This document shows positions 1-11,093 of a DNA stretch of 64,000 bases, piece by piece (within the stretch, counting starts at the first letter, position 1; every line of letters begins with the position of its first letter). The DNA is taken from positions 124,001-188,000 of the forward strand of contig JAJSOM010000007.1 in assembly GCA_023052935.1 (NCBI GenBank). The letters run 5' to 3'. The stretch is from Piezodorus guildinii. Taxonomy: Eukaryota > Arthropoda > Insecta > Hemiptera > Pentatomidae. The notes beneath the pieces were generated by a model that saw nothing but the letters and a program-made list of their open reading frames with translations, ran no database searches and had not been told where the DNA came from. Made by a program: the position numbers and the translations under genes.

Positions 1-1151
1 CATCATGTTACACAATTTTTATCATGGTCTGTACCCAGCCTTGATGTTGTTGGACCCATTCGGTTGGTTGTTGGTGTTCGGGTTGGTGACAGTACGGGTT
101 TAAATGCTCTACCCGCATATGGGTTTGGTCCGGATTGGTGGGGGGCCTGATTCCGTTGGCCGTCGTGCTGGTTAGTTTCGGTTTGTTATGACCCTTTTTC
201 TAACTTCGCCTGTATTATGGCATCTAGGGGGACATTGCGTACGAGGCCTACATGAGGACCTCCACAATTGGCATCATTTATTGGGTGTTGTTTTGTGGCA
301 TTCACTACTAGTGGTTACCGCCACAGCGGACGCATACTAATTATGCGCCGACAGAAGTTTTTGTGTAGGCCAAATCCTGACATTGAAACATGTCTGGGGC
401 CACTTGGATTTCATTTTTTCTACGTGAGTAGTACAGTAGTCTATTGGGCTACATTTTTAACATCATTTAATGTAGTGTGTTGTCTGTAGTTATAAAATAT
501 AACATAGTTGGTTTTTAACCCTCTTGGTTTGGTCTTGGTCCATTCTCCAATTGCTTTTGAACCCTTAGGTGGGTTTTTAAGGGCGTTATCGTTCATAGGG
601 GTGTCTAATCAAACCCTTTTAGGATATATTTTTGCTTTGTGCCCAAGAGATATGTATGTAAAAAAATTCAACTATGTTAAGAATGAAATTGCTTTTATTA
701 TTCTTTATTTTAGTATATTGGTTTCATTTGAAATTTTTGGAAGTATTGCTGTATAATTGTTTTCAAATGATTTTAACCTCTGATACAGTGCTAATTACTG
801 TTGAGTCGTTTTTTTGTTACTTGTGTTTATGTTGTGTTTTTCTGTTATCTGTGTCTTCCTTGTTTTAAGTGTTAAATTTTTTTAGTGTTAAGGTGTTTCC
901 TCTAGTAGGCTTGGTAACTTTATTCTTTTGTGTAAGCCTTCTTCGTCTTTGCGGGTACTCTTTAGAGCTTTTGTGTGTCGAGCGTTCCTTTGTTTGGCTT
1001 TTTGGGTTATTTTCTCTTAATTAGTCGCTTTTCCTATTTCTATGCTTGACTTGCACATTTGGGGACTTTAGCGGCAATCTCTTCACCTGACCGTTGAAAG
1101 ACCAGTCCTTGCCTTTGGGCAAGGTGTCTGTGCTCCTCACTGTTGCCTGTG
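1..1151 (-). mobile_element. Family A-like retrotransposon, 5' part, in H2A start site
   Basis: The stretch from 1 to about 960 matches, with many small indels, the ORF1 region of the family A copy at 13768-14830, including the zinc-knuckle segment (about 200-370). The 5' end at 1151 abuts TGTTCACCGA (1152-1161), the H2A target also seen at the other A insertions. The 5' UTR differs from the A copy at 33556-38075, although both carry CAGTGAGGAGC-like sequence, so this may be a subfamily. It contains a perfect hairpin with stem CCTTGCC/GGCAAGG at about 1111-1129. The element continues off the left end, so its tail and the H2A it should precede are not seen. The reading frame is broken, possibly by poor sequence. 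Confidence 0.75.
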
Positions 1152-1207
1152 TGTTCACCGAATTTTCCACGCTTTCATTTTACCGTTTGCGCTCTGCGCG
1201 GGCCAAT
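1152..1207 (-). promoter_or_regulatory. H2A promoter of the unit to the left (target copy, degraded TATA, CCAAT)
   Basis: The target copy TGTTCACCGA lies at 1152-1161. It is followed by the H2A core promoter, where the TATA box reads atttta (about 1177-1182) with one base lost against the other copies. An inverted CCAAT box lies at 1203-1207. The loss falls in a stretch with many indels and may be a sequencing error. Confidence 0.6.
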
Positions 1208-2080
1208 CACTTTTCGTGGCTGCCCCCCACTCCTCTAAACAGCCTGCTACCTACCGGATGATTCCATCACTTAAGTGTTCGGAATCCCTTTACATCGACC
1301 ACCTTTAAAAAAAAAAAAAAAAAAAAATACAATTCATTGATATCATTTTTAGTCATAGTTATTATTTATTTATTGTATTAAGGGGATTAAATGGTTAGAC
1401 GTCCATTCGCTTGAACTTCTTAACGGTACCTGCAGGAATGGGGAAAGTGTAGGTAGGACCGACTACTTGGAATAAATTGTCCTCCACTCCTGTGAAATTA
1501 AGATAGGTAGCGATTGTTGGAGGGGGGGGGGGAGGGGGGGGGGGACGAGAGAGAGAATTTTCATTGAAGTTCGTTAATTATAATACAGATAATCGAATAA
1601 TGGTTGTATTCTGTCACCCTGTTAGGTAACTTGGGGCGTGGTTCTCGGATACGGTACATCCTCACGTCAACAACCTCGTGGGCGAAGCTAAGGAGGGGAA
1701 GGTTACAATCGTATATACGGAGAGGAGGGAGTCTTTGCCGTAAAAAAAAAAAATAAATAAATAAAAAAATACAGAAGAGAACTTTTAAACAAAAATGAAA
1801 TTAGCCGGTTGAATTGTTCTAAATTACTTTCTAACCTAATGGCGTACTTCCATTCTATTTGGATTTGAATAACGGGAGGTTATTGTTAGGCGCATGCGTA
1901 CTAAATTGGTTTTGCAATACTGCAGCTGTTTTAGCCGTTATTGATATCAAAGACTCGCCGACATTACTCGGCCAATCTCGATCCGCTTATCTTATAAACT
2001 TGAAAAAGGTTATAATACGAACCATTGTGTTTTTCATCGTTTCCTCCATGGTCGTCTAATTCTACTTAGTGTCTCCATAT
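1208..2080. other. H2A-H1 spacer (left unit / unit 1)
   Basis: This is non-coding spacer between the H2A promoter and the 3' end of H1, repeated at 14911-15782, 38137-39007 and 54595-55467. It holds two A tracts (1308-1327 and 1742-1769), a G-rich run near 1519-1543 and a short GA repeat. No gene is recognised. Open frames here are not supported by composition or conservation of frame. Confidence 0.7.
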
Positions 2081-2120
2081 AGAAAGATGTTAAATTTTTT
2101 TAGTGGCTCTGAAAAGAGCC
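2081..2120 (-). terminator. H1 histone 3' stem-loop and downstream CUUUCU
   Basis: The stem-loop is at 2105-2120; its RNA is GGCUCUUUUCAGAGCC, a 6-bp stem with a 4-nt loop and the histone consensus. H1 differs from the core histone version by a compensatory C-G to U-A change in the stem. The element AGAAAG (RNA CUUUCU) is at 2081-2086, 18 nt past the stem-loop, where U7 snRNA normally binds. Confidence 0.9.
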
Positions 2121-2167
2121 GTTTAAAATCACCACTCCTTGAGGAGGCAGCGGTTGGGGAAAACGAC

Positions 2168-2788
2168 CTACTTCTTCTTCGGTGAAGCCTTCTTGGCCGC
2201 TGGCTTCTTGGCGGGTGCCTTCTTTGCCGGAGCCTTCTTCGCCTTGGGTGTCGAAGCGGGTTTCGCTTTGGCTACCTTGGGCTTGGGGGTCTTGGCGGCG
2301 GTTGGAGGCTTCTTGGTCTTCTTAGCCTTAGGCGCTGCGGCGGCCTTCTTCGCTGCCGCAGGTTTTGCCTTAGTTGCCTTGGACTTGCTAGCGACGGACG
2401 GTTTGGCGGGAGCCTTCTTTGTAGCGGCTACCTTCTTGCTCTCACCTCCTGCACCGGCGAGTTTGAAAGAGCCAGATGCGCCCTTGCCTTTGGTCTGGAC
2501 AAGCGAGCCGGAAGCAACGGCGGAGACGAGGTACTTCTTGATGAAGTGAGACTTCTTCTCCGCATCGATCTTGTACGTCGAGCTGATGTATTTCTTGATC
2601 GCCTGGGTAGATGATCCACCCCTCTCCTTGAGAGACTTGATCGCAGCTGTTACCATTTGAGATACAGGTGGATGAGAAGGCGCGGTCTTGGGCTTCTTGG
2701 CACCACTTGCCGCGGCGGCCTTACCCTTCTTCGCTTTGGGCGTCGCCGGTGTAGTTGGCGCAGCGGCTTCAGTTGTAGTTTCAGTCAT
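2168..2788 (-). CDS. H1: Histone H1, unit 1
   Basis: This is linker histone H1, which binds nucleosomes at the DNA entry and exit site and compacts chromatin. The protein is 206 aa. It has a short Thr/Ala/Pro-rich tail, a winged-helix globular domain from about residue 40 (SHPPVSQMV) to 115 ([10 protein letters not shown]), and a long Lys/Ala/Pro tail with repeated [12 protein letters not shown] motifs. The start is the ATG at 2786-2788. The frame stays open upstream to 2923, but that extension would lie above the start site used as retrotransposon target (2810-2822), so I reject it. The promoter of this copy is free of insertions. One synonymous difference (ACC for ACG) separates it from the other three H1 copies. 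Confidence 0.95.
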   Translation of the reverse strand: MTETTTEAAAPTTPATPKAKKGKAAAASGAKKPKTAPSHPPVSQMVTAAIKSLKERGGSSTQAIKKYISSTYKIDAEKKSHFIKKYLVSAVASGSLVQTKGKGASGSFKLAGAGGESKKVAATKKAPAKPSVASKSKATKAKPAAAKKAAAAPKAKKTKKPPTAAKTPKPKVAKAKPASTPKAKKAPAKKAPAKKPAAKKASPKKK

Positions 2789-2809
2789 TTTCACTAGGTT
2801 CGCTAGTGT

Positions 2810-2822
2810 ACCTTGGTAATTT
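2810..2822 (-). promoter_or_regulatory. Unoccupied H1 start-site target
   Basis: The sequence ACCTTGGTAATTT (+ strand) lies 22-34 nt upstream of the H1 ATG. In units 2, 3 and 4 this exact site carries insertions of families A, B and C. No TATA box is visible at the matching distance upstream (around 2845), which agrees with H1 being TATA-less in Drosophila. By analogy with the four TATA genes I infer that the H1 transcription start lies in or near this site. Confidence 0.65.
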
Positions 2823-3927
2823 CTTGTACCTCGTGTAATTTGGTAAAGCGGGACGGACCGTAACGGAGACGCCATACTTCTTATTCCCAGAATTATTTCT
2901 CCCTTGGATTGTTTTGTGTTCAATTTGTATCTGTAAACTCACCTCTGCGGTTCAGTAGACCCGTTTTACGTCGTACGATTTTCGGCGCCCTCTCTCCTTA
3001 CTTCTCTCCACACTCACGCGCGGCCCAGCGCTCACCAAAAACTCGGGCCAAGTCCCAAACGATCGCTGAATCTCGGAGACCGGTCGTCTTCTCTCCAACT
3101 CCTCTCAAAATAGTCATTTTTAAATTACTTCTCCCTCGTGCTCAATAAGTTTCGACGAAACCTCGCTCTTTTGGAACCATTAACCTTTCAGAATCCCTTG
3201 GCTTTGTGCAGTTTAGCGGCGTCCAATCTTGGCGGAAACTGATTCATTCAGGGGTTGTTAGCACTCATCCGACGTTATCCCATGTCATCTTTCCGACTGG
3301 TTTTCCAAAATATTATTAAAACGCTTGATTCTCTTTCCCTGGCGGCAAGGCGACTCCAATTGACTGTCTAGGATTAGATACAGGACTGGTTTTCTATGCC
3401 CTTTGGTACTGGCATCCCGTTAATAACATGATGGAATAGCACTGCATCTCTATGCACCGTCTCCGCCCGCTCGGCTGCTGACCCTCGGTAAGGATTCGGC
3501 AGTCATATCATTGTATTCGTGTAATTAAAAAAAAAAAAATGAACCATAAAAGAGAACAAGAAATAATTCCGTGTTGACCTTACCCGTTTAGGAAAACATT
3601 TTACGTGGTGTTGTTTAATCCCGGAGCCTGACTTCGGGATAGGGAAAAAAATAGATAAATAAAACTCGGTAGATTGTTATGGAATAACGACGCAGTTGAA
3701 AGATAGAGGTGAATTTTCATTTGAAATTTGAATTTACATCTAGATTGGTGCTATATGGCCCGATATATCCGAAATGGTATTATTAAGAATATAGATCATC
3801 GTGTAATCATTAATGTTATTCTTTCGTTTTACTCGACCTTTTTAATAACTCTTCAGGTCGCAATCAGGCCTAATAAGAGATATGAGTGAGTATTTTTATT
3901 TTTCATATATACTTGAACTCCTCGTTA

Positions 3928-4149
<222 letters not shown>

Positions 4150-4150
<1 letters not shown>

Positions 4151-5597
4151 ATTAGTCTGCTCGAATTGGAAGATAAACTATTTTATCTCTACACAAATAC
4201 TAGAATCTTTAGTGGTTAGGGGATTAGCTCGCTTGGAAGACCCAAAAGGAAAAATGTTTATTTCACACGGGAATGGAGATCAAAGGGTCGCCGACACAGG
4301 GCGCCGCCTGTTTGTTGTGCATCTAACGTATAAAGTACTCCATTGTTCAACGTATATCTTTTAGTATTACCGCCTTATTCAATCAGAGATACTCAACCCC
4401 GAGACCAACTTCTCAATTTCCATTGAGATCTAATTAAAAGTAGCTAAGTAGCGGGAAAAGCTCTAAGGGTGTAGGTAGGATGCAGGCAGGGAAAATAACC
4501 GTAAGGGGAGGGACGAGTTAGGAAGGTGAAAAACCCAAAGGGGAGGAGAGACGGCAGGCTGAATGTGGAAAAACCGCCTAGGGTAAGGTCGGGAAATTTT
4601 GTTACATTATATTATATATACTCTGTGAGGGAAAGCATGTCAGCCAGGTAAGCAGGATTATACGTTCGGAAGGCCTGCGAGTGTTTATTTAGATCAGTTT
4701 AGGATTGTTCATAAATACTTATCTCAATTGTAATATTATGTTAGACTGTATGTGTATGATACAGGCTCATGGTCTGAGATTTTATATTTGCGTAAATTAT
4801 GAAATAGCAGTTTTCTCTTCTCTCTTCTTCTCTCTCTCTCGTCTATCTCTCGTCTCTTCTCTATCCCTCTCTTCTATCTCATCTTCGTTCTACTTTACTC
4901 TCATCTCTCTCTCTCTTTTTTCTCACTTTCTCCACTCTCCACTCACACACTCACACACTCCCCCACACACAATTAGTCTGCTCGAATTGGAAGATAAACT
5001 ATTTTATCTCTACACAAATACTAGAATCTTTAGTGGTTAGGGGATTAGCTCGCTTGGAAGACCCAAAAGGAAAAATGTTTATTTCACACGGGAATGGAGA
5101 TCAAAGGGTCGCCGACACAGGGCGCCGCCTGTTTGTTGTGCATCTAACGTATAAAGTACTCCATTGTTCAACGTATATCTTTGTATTACCGCCTTATTCA
5201 ATCAGAGATACTCAACCCCGAGACCAACTTCTCAATTTCCATTGATATCTAATTAAAAGTAGCTAAGTAGCGGGAAAAGCTCTAAGGGTGTAGGTAGGAT
5301 GCAGGCAGGGAAAAACCGTAAGGGGAGGGACGAGTTAGGAAGGTGAAAAACCCAAAGGGGAGAAGAGACGGCAGGCTGAATGTGGAAAAACCGCCTAGGG
5401 TAAGGTCGGGAAATTTTGTTACATTATATTATATATACTCTGTGAGGGAAAGCATGTCAGCCAGGTAAGCAGGATTATACGTTCGGAAGGCCTGCGAGTG
5501 TTTATTTAGATCAGTTTAGGATTGTTCATAAATACTTATCTCAATTGTAATATTATGTTAGACTGTATGTGTATGATACAGGCTCATGGTCTGAGAT
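4150..5597. repeat. Local tandem duplication in the spacer
   Basis: The block 4150-4780 is repeated at 4971-5597 with few differences. The joint between the copies (about 4778-4817) is a 36-40 nt piece identical, bar two T, to the H3-H4 spacer at 8487-8527, followed directly by a degraded CT tract (4815-4968). Units 2 and 3 have one copy only. Confidence 0.85.
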
Positions 5598-5924
5598 AGG
5601 GATGACGAGCAGAGGGTTTCATTTGATGGACGGATAAGACGTTACATGCTTTCAAGTGTACTCCCTCGCTTTATAATATCCTTTCCATCATATAGGAATA
5701 GAATAAGATAAGAGACAAAACTTAATAAAGTTGTTATTGTATGTTTCGTTAGAGATTATAACGTTTTGTATACTAATCACACATTCGTAATCCCGAATTA
5801 ATTAGTGAAATTGTTTAAATACTCGATGATTACCGATTGGAAACCCTTTCGATATTCAATTATCGTTATGTTATAACTATATCATTTCTTTGTTCGTGGA
5901 AATTTTTGTTGTTTTGCATTGAAC

Positions 5925-5969
5925 AGAAAGCGTCTCTTTTTTTTCGTTTTGGTGGCCCTGAAAAGGGCC
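5925..5969 (-). terminator. H2B 3' stem-loop and downstream CUUUCU, unit 1
   Basis: The stem-loop at 5954-5969 has RNA GGCCCUUUUCAGGGCC. CUUUCU (AGAAAG on +) is at 5925-5930, 23 nt beyond. An A-rich AAAAGAGACG lies between them and is the nearest thing to a standard purine-rich element in this array. Confidence 0.9.
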
Positions 5970-5999
5970 GTTGAAATTAGCCTGGGAACGATTGACTCG

Positions 6000-6371
6000 T
6001 TACTTAGAGCTAGTGTACTTGGTAACGGCCTTTGTGCCTTCGCTGACAGCGTGCTTAGCCAATTCGCCGGGAAGTAGGAGCCTCACCGCGGTCTGGATTT
6101 CCCTGCTCGTGATGGTCGACCTCTTGTTGTAGTGGGACAGGCGCGAAGCTTCGGCAGCGATACGTTCGAAGATATCGTTGACGAAACTGTTCATGATGCT
6201 CATGGCCTTAGAGGAGACTCCAGTGTCGGGGTGAACCTGTTTCAGCACCTTGTAGATATAGATGGCGTAGCTCTCCTTCCTCCTCCGCTTCTTCTTCTTG
6301 TCGGATTTGGAGATGTTCTTCTGGGCCTTGCCGGCCTTCTTCATGGCTTTACCGCTCGCTTTGGGTGGCAT
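6000..6371 (-). CDS. H2B: Histone H2B, unit 1
   Basis: This is core histone H2B, the partner of H2A in the nucleosome dimer. The protein has 123 aa, the usual length. It has a basic tail ([19 protein letters not shown]), the histone fold from about residue 34 ([18 protein letters not shown]), and the C-terminal helix ending AVTKYTSSK with the ubiquitin-acceptor lysine near the end. The leader is about 35 nt. The promoter of this copy is intact, with a TATA box at 6424-6431. Confidence 0.97.
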   Translation of the reverse strand: MPPKASGKAMKKAGKAQKNISKSDKKKKRRRKESYAIYIYKVLKQVHPDTGVSSKAMSIMNSFVNDIFERIAAEASRLSHYNKRSTITSREIQTAVRLLLPGELAKHAVSEGTKAVTKYTSSK

Positions 6372-6402
6372 GTTGACCGATTGTCAGCTGAAACCGAAGT
6401 GT

Positions 6403-6461
6403 TAGATTTTCCAATGATGCGGGCTTATATATGCGATTCGACGGGATCCGAGCGGACCAAT
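6403..6461 (-). promoter_or_regulatory. H2B core promoter, unit 1 (TATA, CCAAT, empty target)
   Basis: The TATA box reads TATATAAG on the minus strand (+ 6424-6431). An inverted CCAAT is at 6457-6461. The retrotransposon target TAGATTT (6403-6409) is empty here and starts 23 nt downstream of the first TATA base. GGAAAA lies just before it on the sense strand. Confidence 0.8.
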
Positions 6462-7075
6462 CGTGGCGAAGAGGGTAGCGCAGTCTTGCGGCAGCATTCG
6501 AAACCTGGTCAAAGCGCGCGAATGCCCATACAGCAGGGGGGCGTGGTGACTCCACATTCAAATTTTCCGTTTCCCGATGAGTCTGTTGATCCATTTTATG
6601 TTTTATAATCATTGGGTGAGATAATTTGTTAATTATTTTTTTCTTTTTATATATATATTTTTTTAAAAATATTTATTTCGCCATCCCGATATCTTATCTT
6701 TCTTTTAAATACTAACAATTTGTTGTTTCCTTCTTTATCATAGTGAATGGTTGCGTTAGTGTGCGCGCGCTTCTGTACTTGTGCGCATTTTCGTTCCGAG
6801 GATAAGTGCGCGCGCGGGGGTTTTTCTTTTTCCGAGAAGGGATGTACCTTGACTTGTTGATCCGGATGGGATTACCTTCGGACCGCTTACTTCCTTTTGT
6901 ATTTATATACACCCCTAATATTTATTTAGGCAAATCCTTAATAATCACAACGATGTAACAAACAAGCAAGGCTACCCATTGTTGTTATTAGACGAATCGG
7001 ATAATGAATAAGATAAGATGCCTTTTTAAGGGGACATTGAATTGAGAGGAGTAGGATCAAGTGTATAGCCAAGTC
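6462..7075. other. H2B-H3 spacer, unit 1
   Basis: This spacer is non-coding and AT-rich, with two alternating CG runs (around 6762-6769 and 6810-6817) flanking a GTGCGCA segment. The same sequence occurs at 25742-26349 and 49431-50038. No gene is seen. Confidence 0.7.
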
Positions 7076-7116
7076 AGAAAGCTACCAGAGATCATTTGGT
7101 GGCCCTGAAAAGGGCC
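7076..7116 (-). terminator. H3 3' stem-loop and downstream CUUUCU, unit 1
   Basis: The stem-loop is at 7101-7116. AGAAAG on the + strand is at 7076-7081, a spacing of 19 nt. No purine-rich GAAAGA-type motif lies between them in the RNA sense. Confidence 0.9.
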
Positions 7117-7146
7117 GTTGAAAGTACGGCAGGGTGCGGACAGCCC

Positions 7147-7566
<420 letters not shown>

Positions 7567-7576
7567 CTATGGCCTC

Positions 7577-7577
<1 letters not shown>

Positions 7578-7624
<47 letters not shown>

Positions 7625-8351
7625 CAATCCTCAACAGAAAAACATAGAATTAATATAAAATAATAATGGTAATATACATTAAAATTGAGTTTACTTACAA
7701 TACCTTTTTCTACTTACCAGTTTTGAAGCTTATAATGATTAGTTATAAAAGATACTCCGTCGGTGTGTTGATATATTTTGAAGGTGAGGGCCTCCTCTTG
7801 TTGTTTAATAGTATATAGTTTATAAAGCTAAATTGAAAAGAAAACTTAGAACTAAACATACAAAGGTTAAAGGTACCTGAAAAGAAATTTATTAGACATA
7901 GAGAGTGGGTGGGGTTGGTAGTGTAGAAGATATGGAAAAGGAAGAAGAAAGAAAGGAAGAAGAAAAGGATAATGAGTGTGGAGGATTATTAAGTAGTATG
8001 CTACTAATGATGTATATTGGGTTGACAGGCCTTTACGACCCTGCCATCTTCTGGGATCTTGGAAGTGTGATGGATTGGAAAAGCGGGTTGTATGTCGCTT
8101 GTATTTGTCATAGAATTTATGTGTCGTCGTGATATTGTGTTTGTATTGTTTCTAAGTTTAAAGTCTCGTGTATGTGGTCCATGCTCCGTCTTTCGAGAGT
8201 GTATGTTTTGTGATTTTTGTAATATGTTGTTTGGTTGTTGAAGTGACTTCAGGGCTGTGGGATATAGGTAATGTAGAGAGGTGCTCCGTGAAGGAGTGCG
8301 GGTCTAGTATTGATTTGTATATAAGTAGTTAAGTCTTAGTGACAGCCTGGT
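7578..8351 (-). mobile_element. Family A 3' fragment in H3 start site
   Basis: A T47 tract (7578-7624, the poly(A) tail) is followed by about 727 bp matching the 3' end of the family A copy at 10703-11458. The match stops inside the ORF2 C-terminal region, so this is a severely 5'-truncated insertion. The duplicated target is ACTATGGCCTCG at 7566-7577 on one side and ACTATGGCTCG, one base short, at 8352-8362 on the other. The body differs from its sisters by many one-base losses in homopolymers, so either it is old or the sequence is poor. Confidence 0.88.
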
Positions 8352-8374
8352 ACTATGGCTCGCTTTTTGCGTCG

Positions 8375-8381
8375 TTTTATA
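8375..8381 (-). promoter_or_regulatory. H3 TATA box, unit 1
   Basis: TATAAAA in the minus sense. It is separated from its H3 gene by the inserted family A fragment. The CCAAT box found in the other H3 promoters is damaged here (ccacaat near 8410). Confidence 0.7.
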
Positions 8382-9020
8382 GGTGGAATCGAGGGTGGGG
8401 GGTGCGTCCACAATCAGCAGACGCTCGGCCTTTTTTGTTCATTTCTTTGTTGGCTTCTTGTGATACTAACATATATTCACTTACCTGATTTTTATATTTG
8501 CGTAAATTATGAAATAGCAGTTTTTCTCATTGATAATGACAACACTGTGGTGTATTTGTCATCCATTCATTCATCCATCGTGCTAACAAATTTCTCTGAT
8601 ATATATATATATTTTTTTTATTATGGATTCTACTGCACCTTTGTCGGTGATTCTGTGATCAATTAGATTTCTTTCATCGTTAAAAGAGTTTCCGCCGCAT
8701 TTGTTTGGTCGTGGGATTCCCACGGTTCAGTTTATTGCTCCGGAAGACCCAAGTTAATCATATATTATATACTCTTTTTGCTGTGTCCAAGTTAGCCTCT
8801 GCCTTTTCTTTTCTCGTAATGTTATTGGTCAATCGATACGGATTTAATCTGTTAGTCTGTAATATATCAAATATCTGAATTATGGTGTGTAAAACAACTT
8901 GGAGGATATCATCGGAAGGGTCGATAATCATTGCCCACCACTTTTTTTTTTTTTTTTTTGTATTATTTAGAAAAGGTATTTGTGGCATATTGTACGGGAA
9001 GCTAGTGGGTGAATTATTTA
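8382..9020. other. H3-H4 spacer, unit 1
   Basis: This is a non-coding spacer with a short AT dinucleotide run (8601-8612) and a T run at 8941-8959 that is much shorter in units 2 and 3. The same spacer occurs at 31361-31968 and 50600-51207. No gene is seen. Confidence 0.7.
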
Positions 9021-9062
9021 AGAAAGTCTGTGTAATTATTTTTGGTGGCCCTGAAAAGGGCC
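9021..9062 (-). terminator. H4 3' stem-loop and downstream CUUUCU, unit 1
   Basis: The stem-loop is at 9047-9062 and AGAAAG on + at 9021-9026, 20 nt apart. Confidence 0.9.
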
Positions 9063-9108
9063 GTTGAAACTTTCCCCCGGTCACAAGGTACACACGACGA
9101 TGTCGAAC

Positions 9109-9429
<321 letters not shown>

Positions 9430-9448
9430 TCAGAGAACGATATTCGAC

Positions 9449-9506
9449 TGCTCAGGTTCCATTTCCAACTCCGTGTTTTTATAGGTAGGTCTTTCTATCC
9501 GATTGG
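9449..9506 (-). promoter_or_regulatory. H4 core promoter, unit 1 (TATA, CCAAT, empty target)
   Basis: TATAAAA is at 9477-9483. A CCAAT box in the gene sense is at 9502-9506, and it shares GGACCAATCG with H2B, where the box is inverted. The empty target TGCTCAGGTTCC starts 24 nt past the first TATA base; unit 3 carries a B element here. Confidence 0.8.
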
Positions 9507-10101
9507 TCCACACACGGGCGTTTGGTATGCGCTCTGGTGGACCGTCTGCGCGTCACTTCCCCTTTACTCCATGGTGGGGGACGGATGGGGGGGGGGGGGG
9601 GAGGAGGGTAGAACGAATGTGTTTTATCTTTACTTGCACACACTGGATAGGTCCTAAGTTCGTTTTACTTTATCTATCTATGAACTACTAGTTTCTTTTT
9701 ATTCCTTTCAGAGTTATGTCTTCAGTATTCATACTAAGCCGCCGTTTTTGTAAAAGTTTTTTTTTCCTTTTTTTTTTTTTTTTTTTTTTTTCCTCTTCAA
9801 TTGTCTATTTATTCTCTTTATTGATCCTGAAACCCATCAGTCTTAAACTCAATCAATGATGAATTTTTACCATTTATTAACCGAGTTCATCTATCGTTAA
9901 ATCGTCAATGCTTACAAACAACGTTTTCTTTTTACTTTCCCATTCTAATCATTATTTAGTCCAAACACACGCCTTTGACGTGCAAACCTTGATTTTCCAT
10001 TCCTCACAACCTCTTATGCTTTAAATATCCTATCTTTAAATTTTGACGGATGAAATTACGTTATATATTTAAATGATGCTCTTTTTCCCATTTGACATTT
10101 T
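9507..10101. other. H4-H2A spacer, unit 1
   Basis: This is a non-coding spacer with a G run (9588-9601) and a T-rich tract (9758-9791) conserved in all units, so that T tract is not a fresh retrotransposon tail. The same spacer occurs at 32456-33050 and 53445-54038. No gene is seen. Confidence 0.7.
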
Positions 10102-10140
10102 AGAAAGTTTCATACCCAATTTGTGGCCCTGAAAAGGGCC
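10102..10140 (-). terminator. H2A 3' stem-loop and downstream CUUUCU, unit 1
   Basis: The stem-loop is at 10125-10140 and AGAAAG on + at 10102-10107, 17 nt apart, the shortest spacing of the five genes. Confidence 0.9.
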
Positions 10141-10180
10141 GTTGAAAAGAGAAGATCGAGAGGCTTTCCGGCCATCAGGC

Positions 10181-10759
<579 letters not shown>

Positions 10760-11093
10760 TTAAAATTTGAGTTTACTTACAATACCTTTTTCTACTTACC
10801 AGTATTTGAAGGCTTTTAATTGATTAGTTATAAAAAAGATACTCCCTGTTCGGTGTGTTGATATATTTTGAAGGTGAGGGGCCTCCTCTTGTTGTTTATA
10901 TAGTATATAGTTATATAAAGCTAAATTGAAGAAGAAAACTTAGAACTAAAACATAACAAAAGGTTAAAGGGTACCTGAAAAGAAATTTATTAGACATAGA
11001 GAGGTGGGGGGTGGGGTTGGGTAGTGTAGAAGATATGGAAAAGGAAGGAAGGAAAGGGATAATGAGTGTGGGAGGGGATTATTAAGTAGTATG

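Noticed and set aside
2139..2549. 136-aa plus-strand frame opposite H1, seen in all units
   Set aside because: It is the antisense shadow of the Lys/Ala codons of H1, hydrophobic by composition, with no start context of its own.
2168..2923. N-terminally extended H1 (45 extra residues, including an in-frame ATG at the MASPLRSV segment)
   Set aside because: The extension lies upstream of the inferred start site, begins with a non-ATG codon at its far end, and is cut off by insertions in three of four units while H1 proper is unchanged.
5033..5245. Recurring 70-aa frame in the H1-H2B spacer
   Set aside because: It recurs because the spacer is repeated; there is no stem-loop, promoter or family likeness, and the frame is not kept in unit 3.
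5931..5953. Standard purine-rich downstream element for H2B (AAAAGAGACG)
   Set aside because: It is present only in H2B, while CUUUCU is shared by all five genes at matching distance. It may still contribute in H2B.
6132..6608. 158-aa plus-strand frame over H2B and its promoter, and similar frames opposite H3, H4, H2A and the element ORFs
   Set aside because: These are shadows of strongly constrained genes; conservation follows the minus-strand codons.
9758..9791. T-rich tract as another retrotransposon tail
   Set aside because: It occurs at the same place in all three units, is interrupted by C, and has no element or target duplication beside it.
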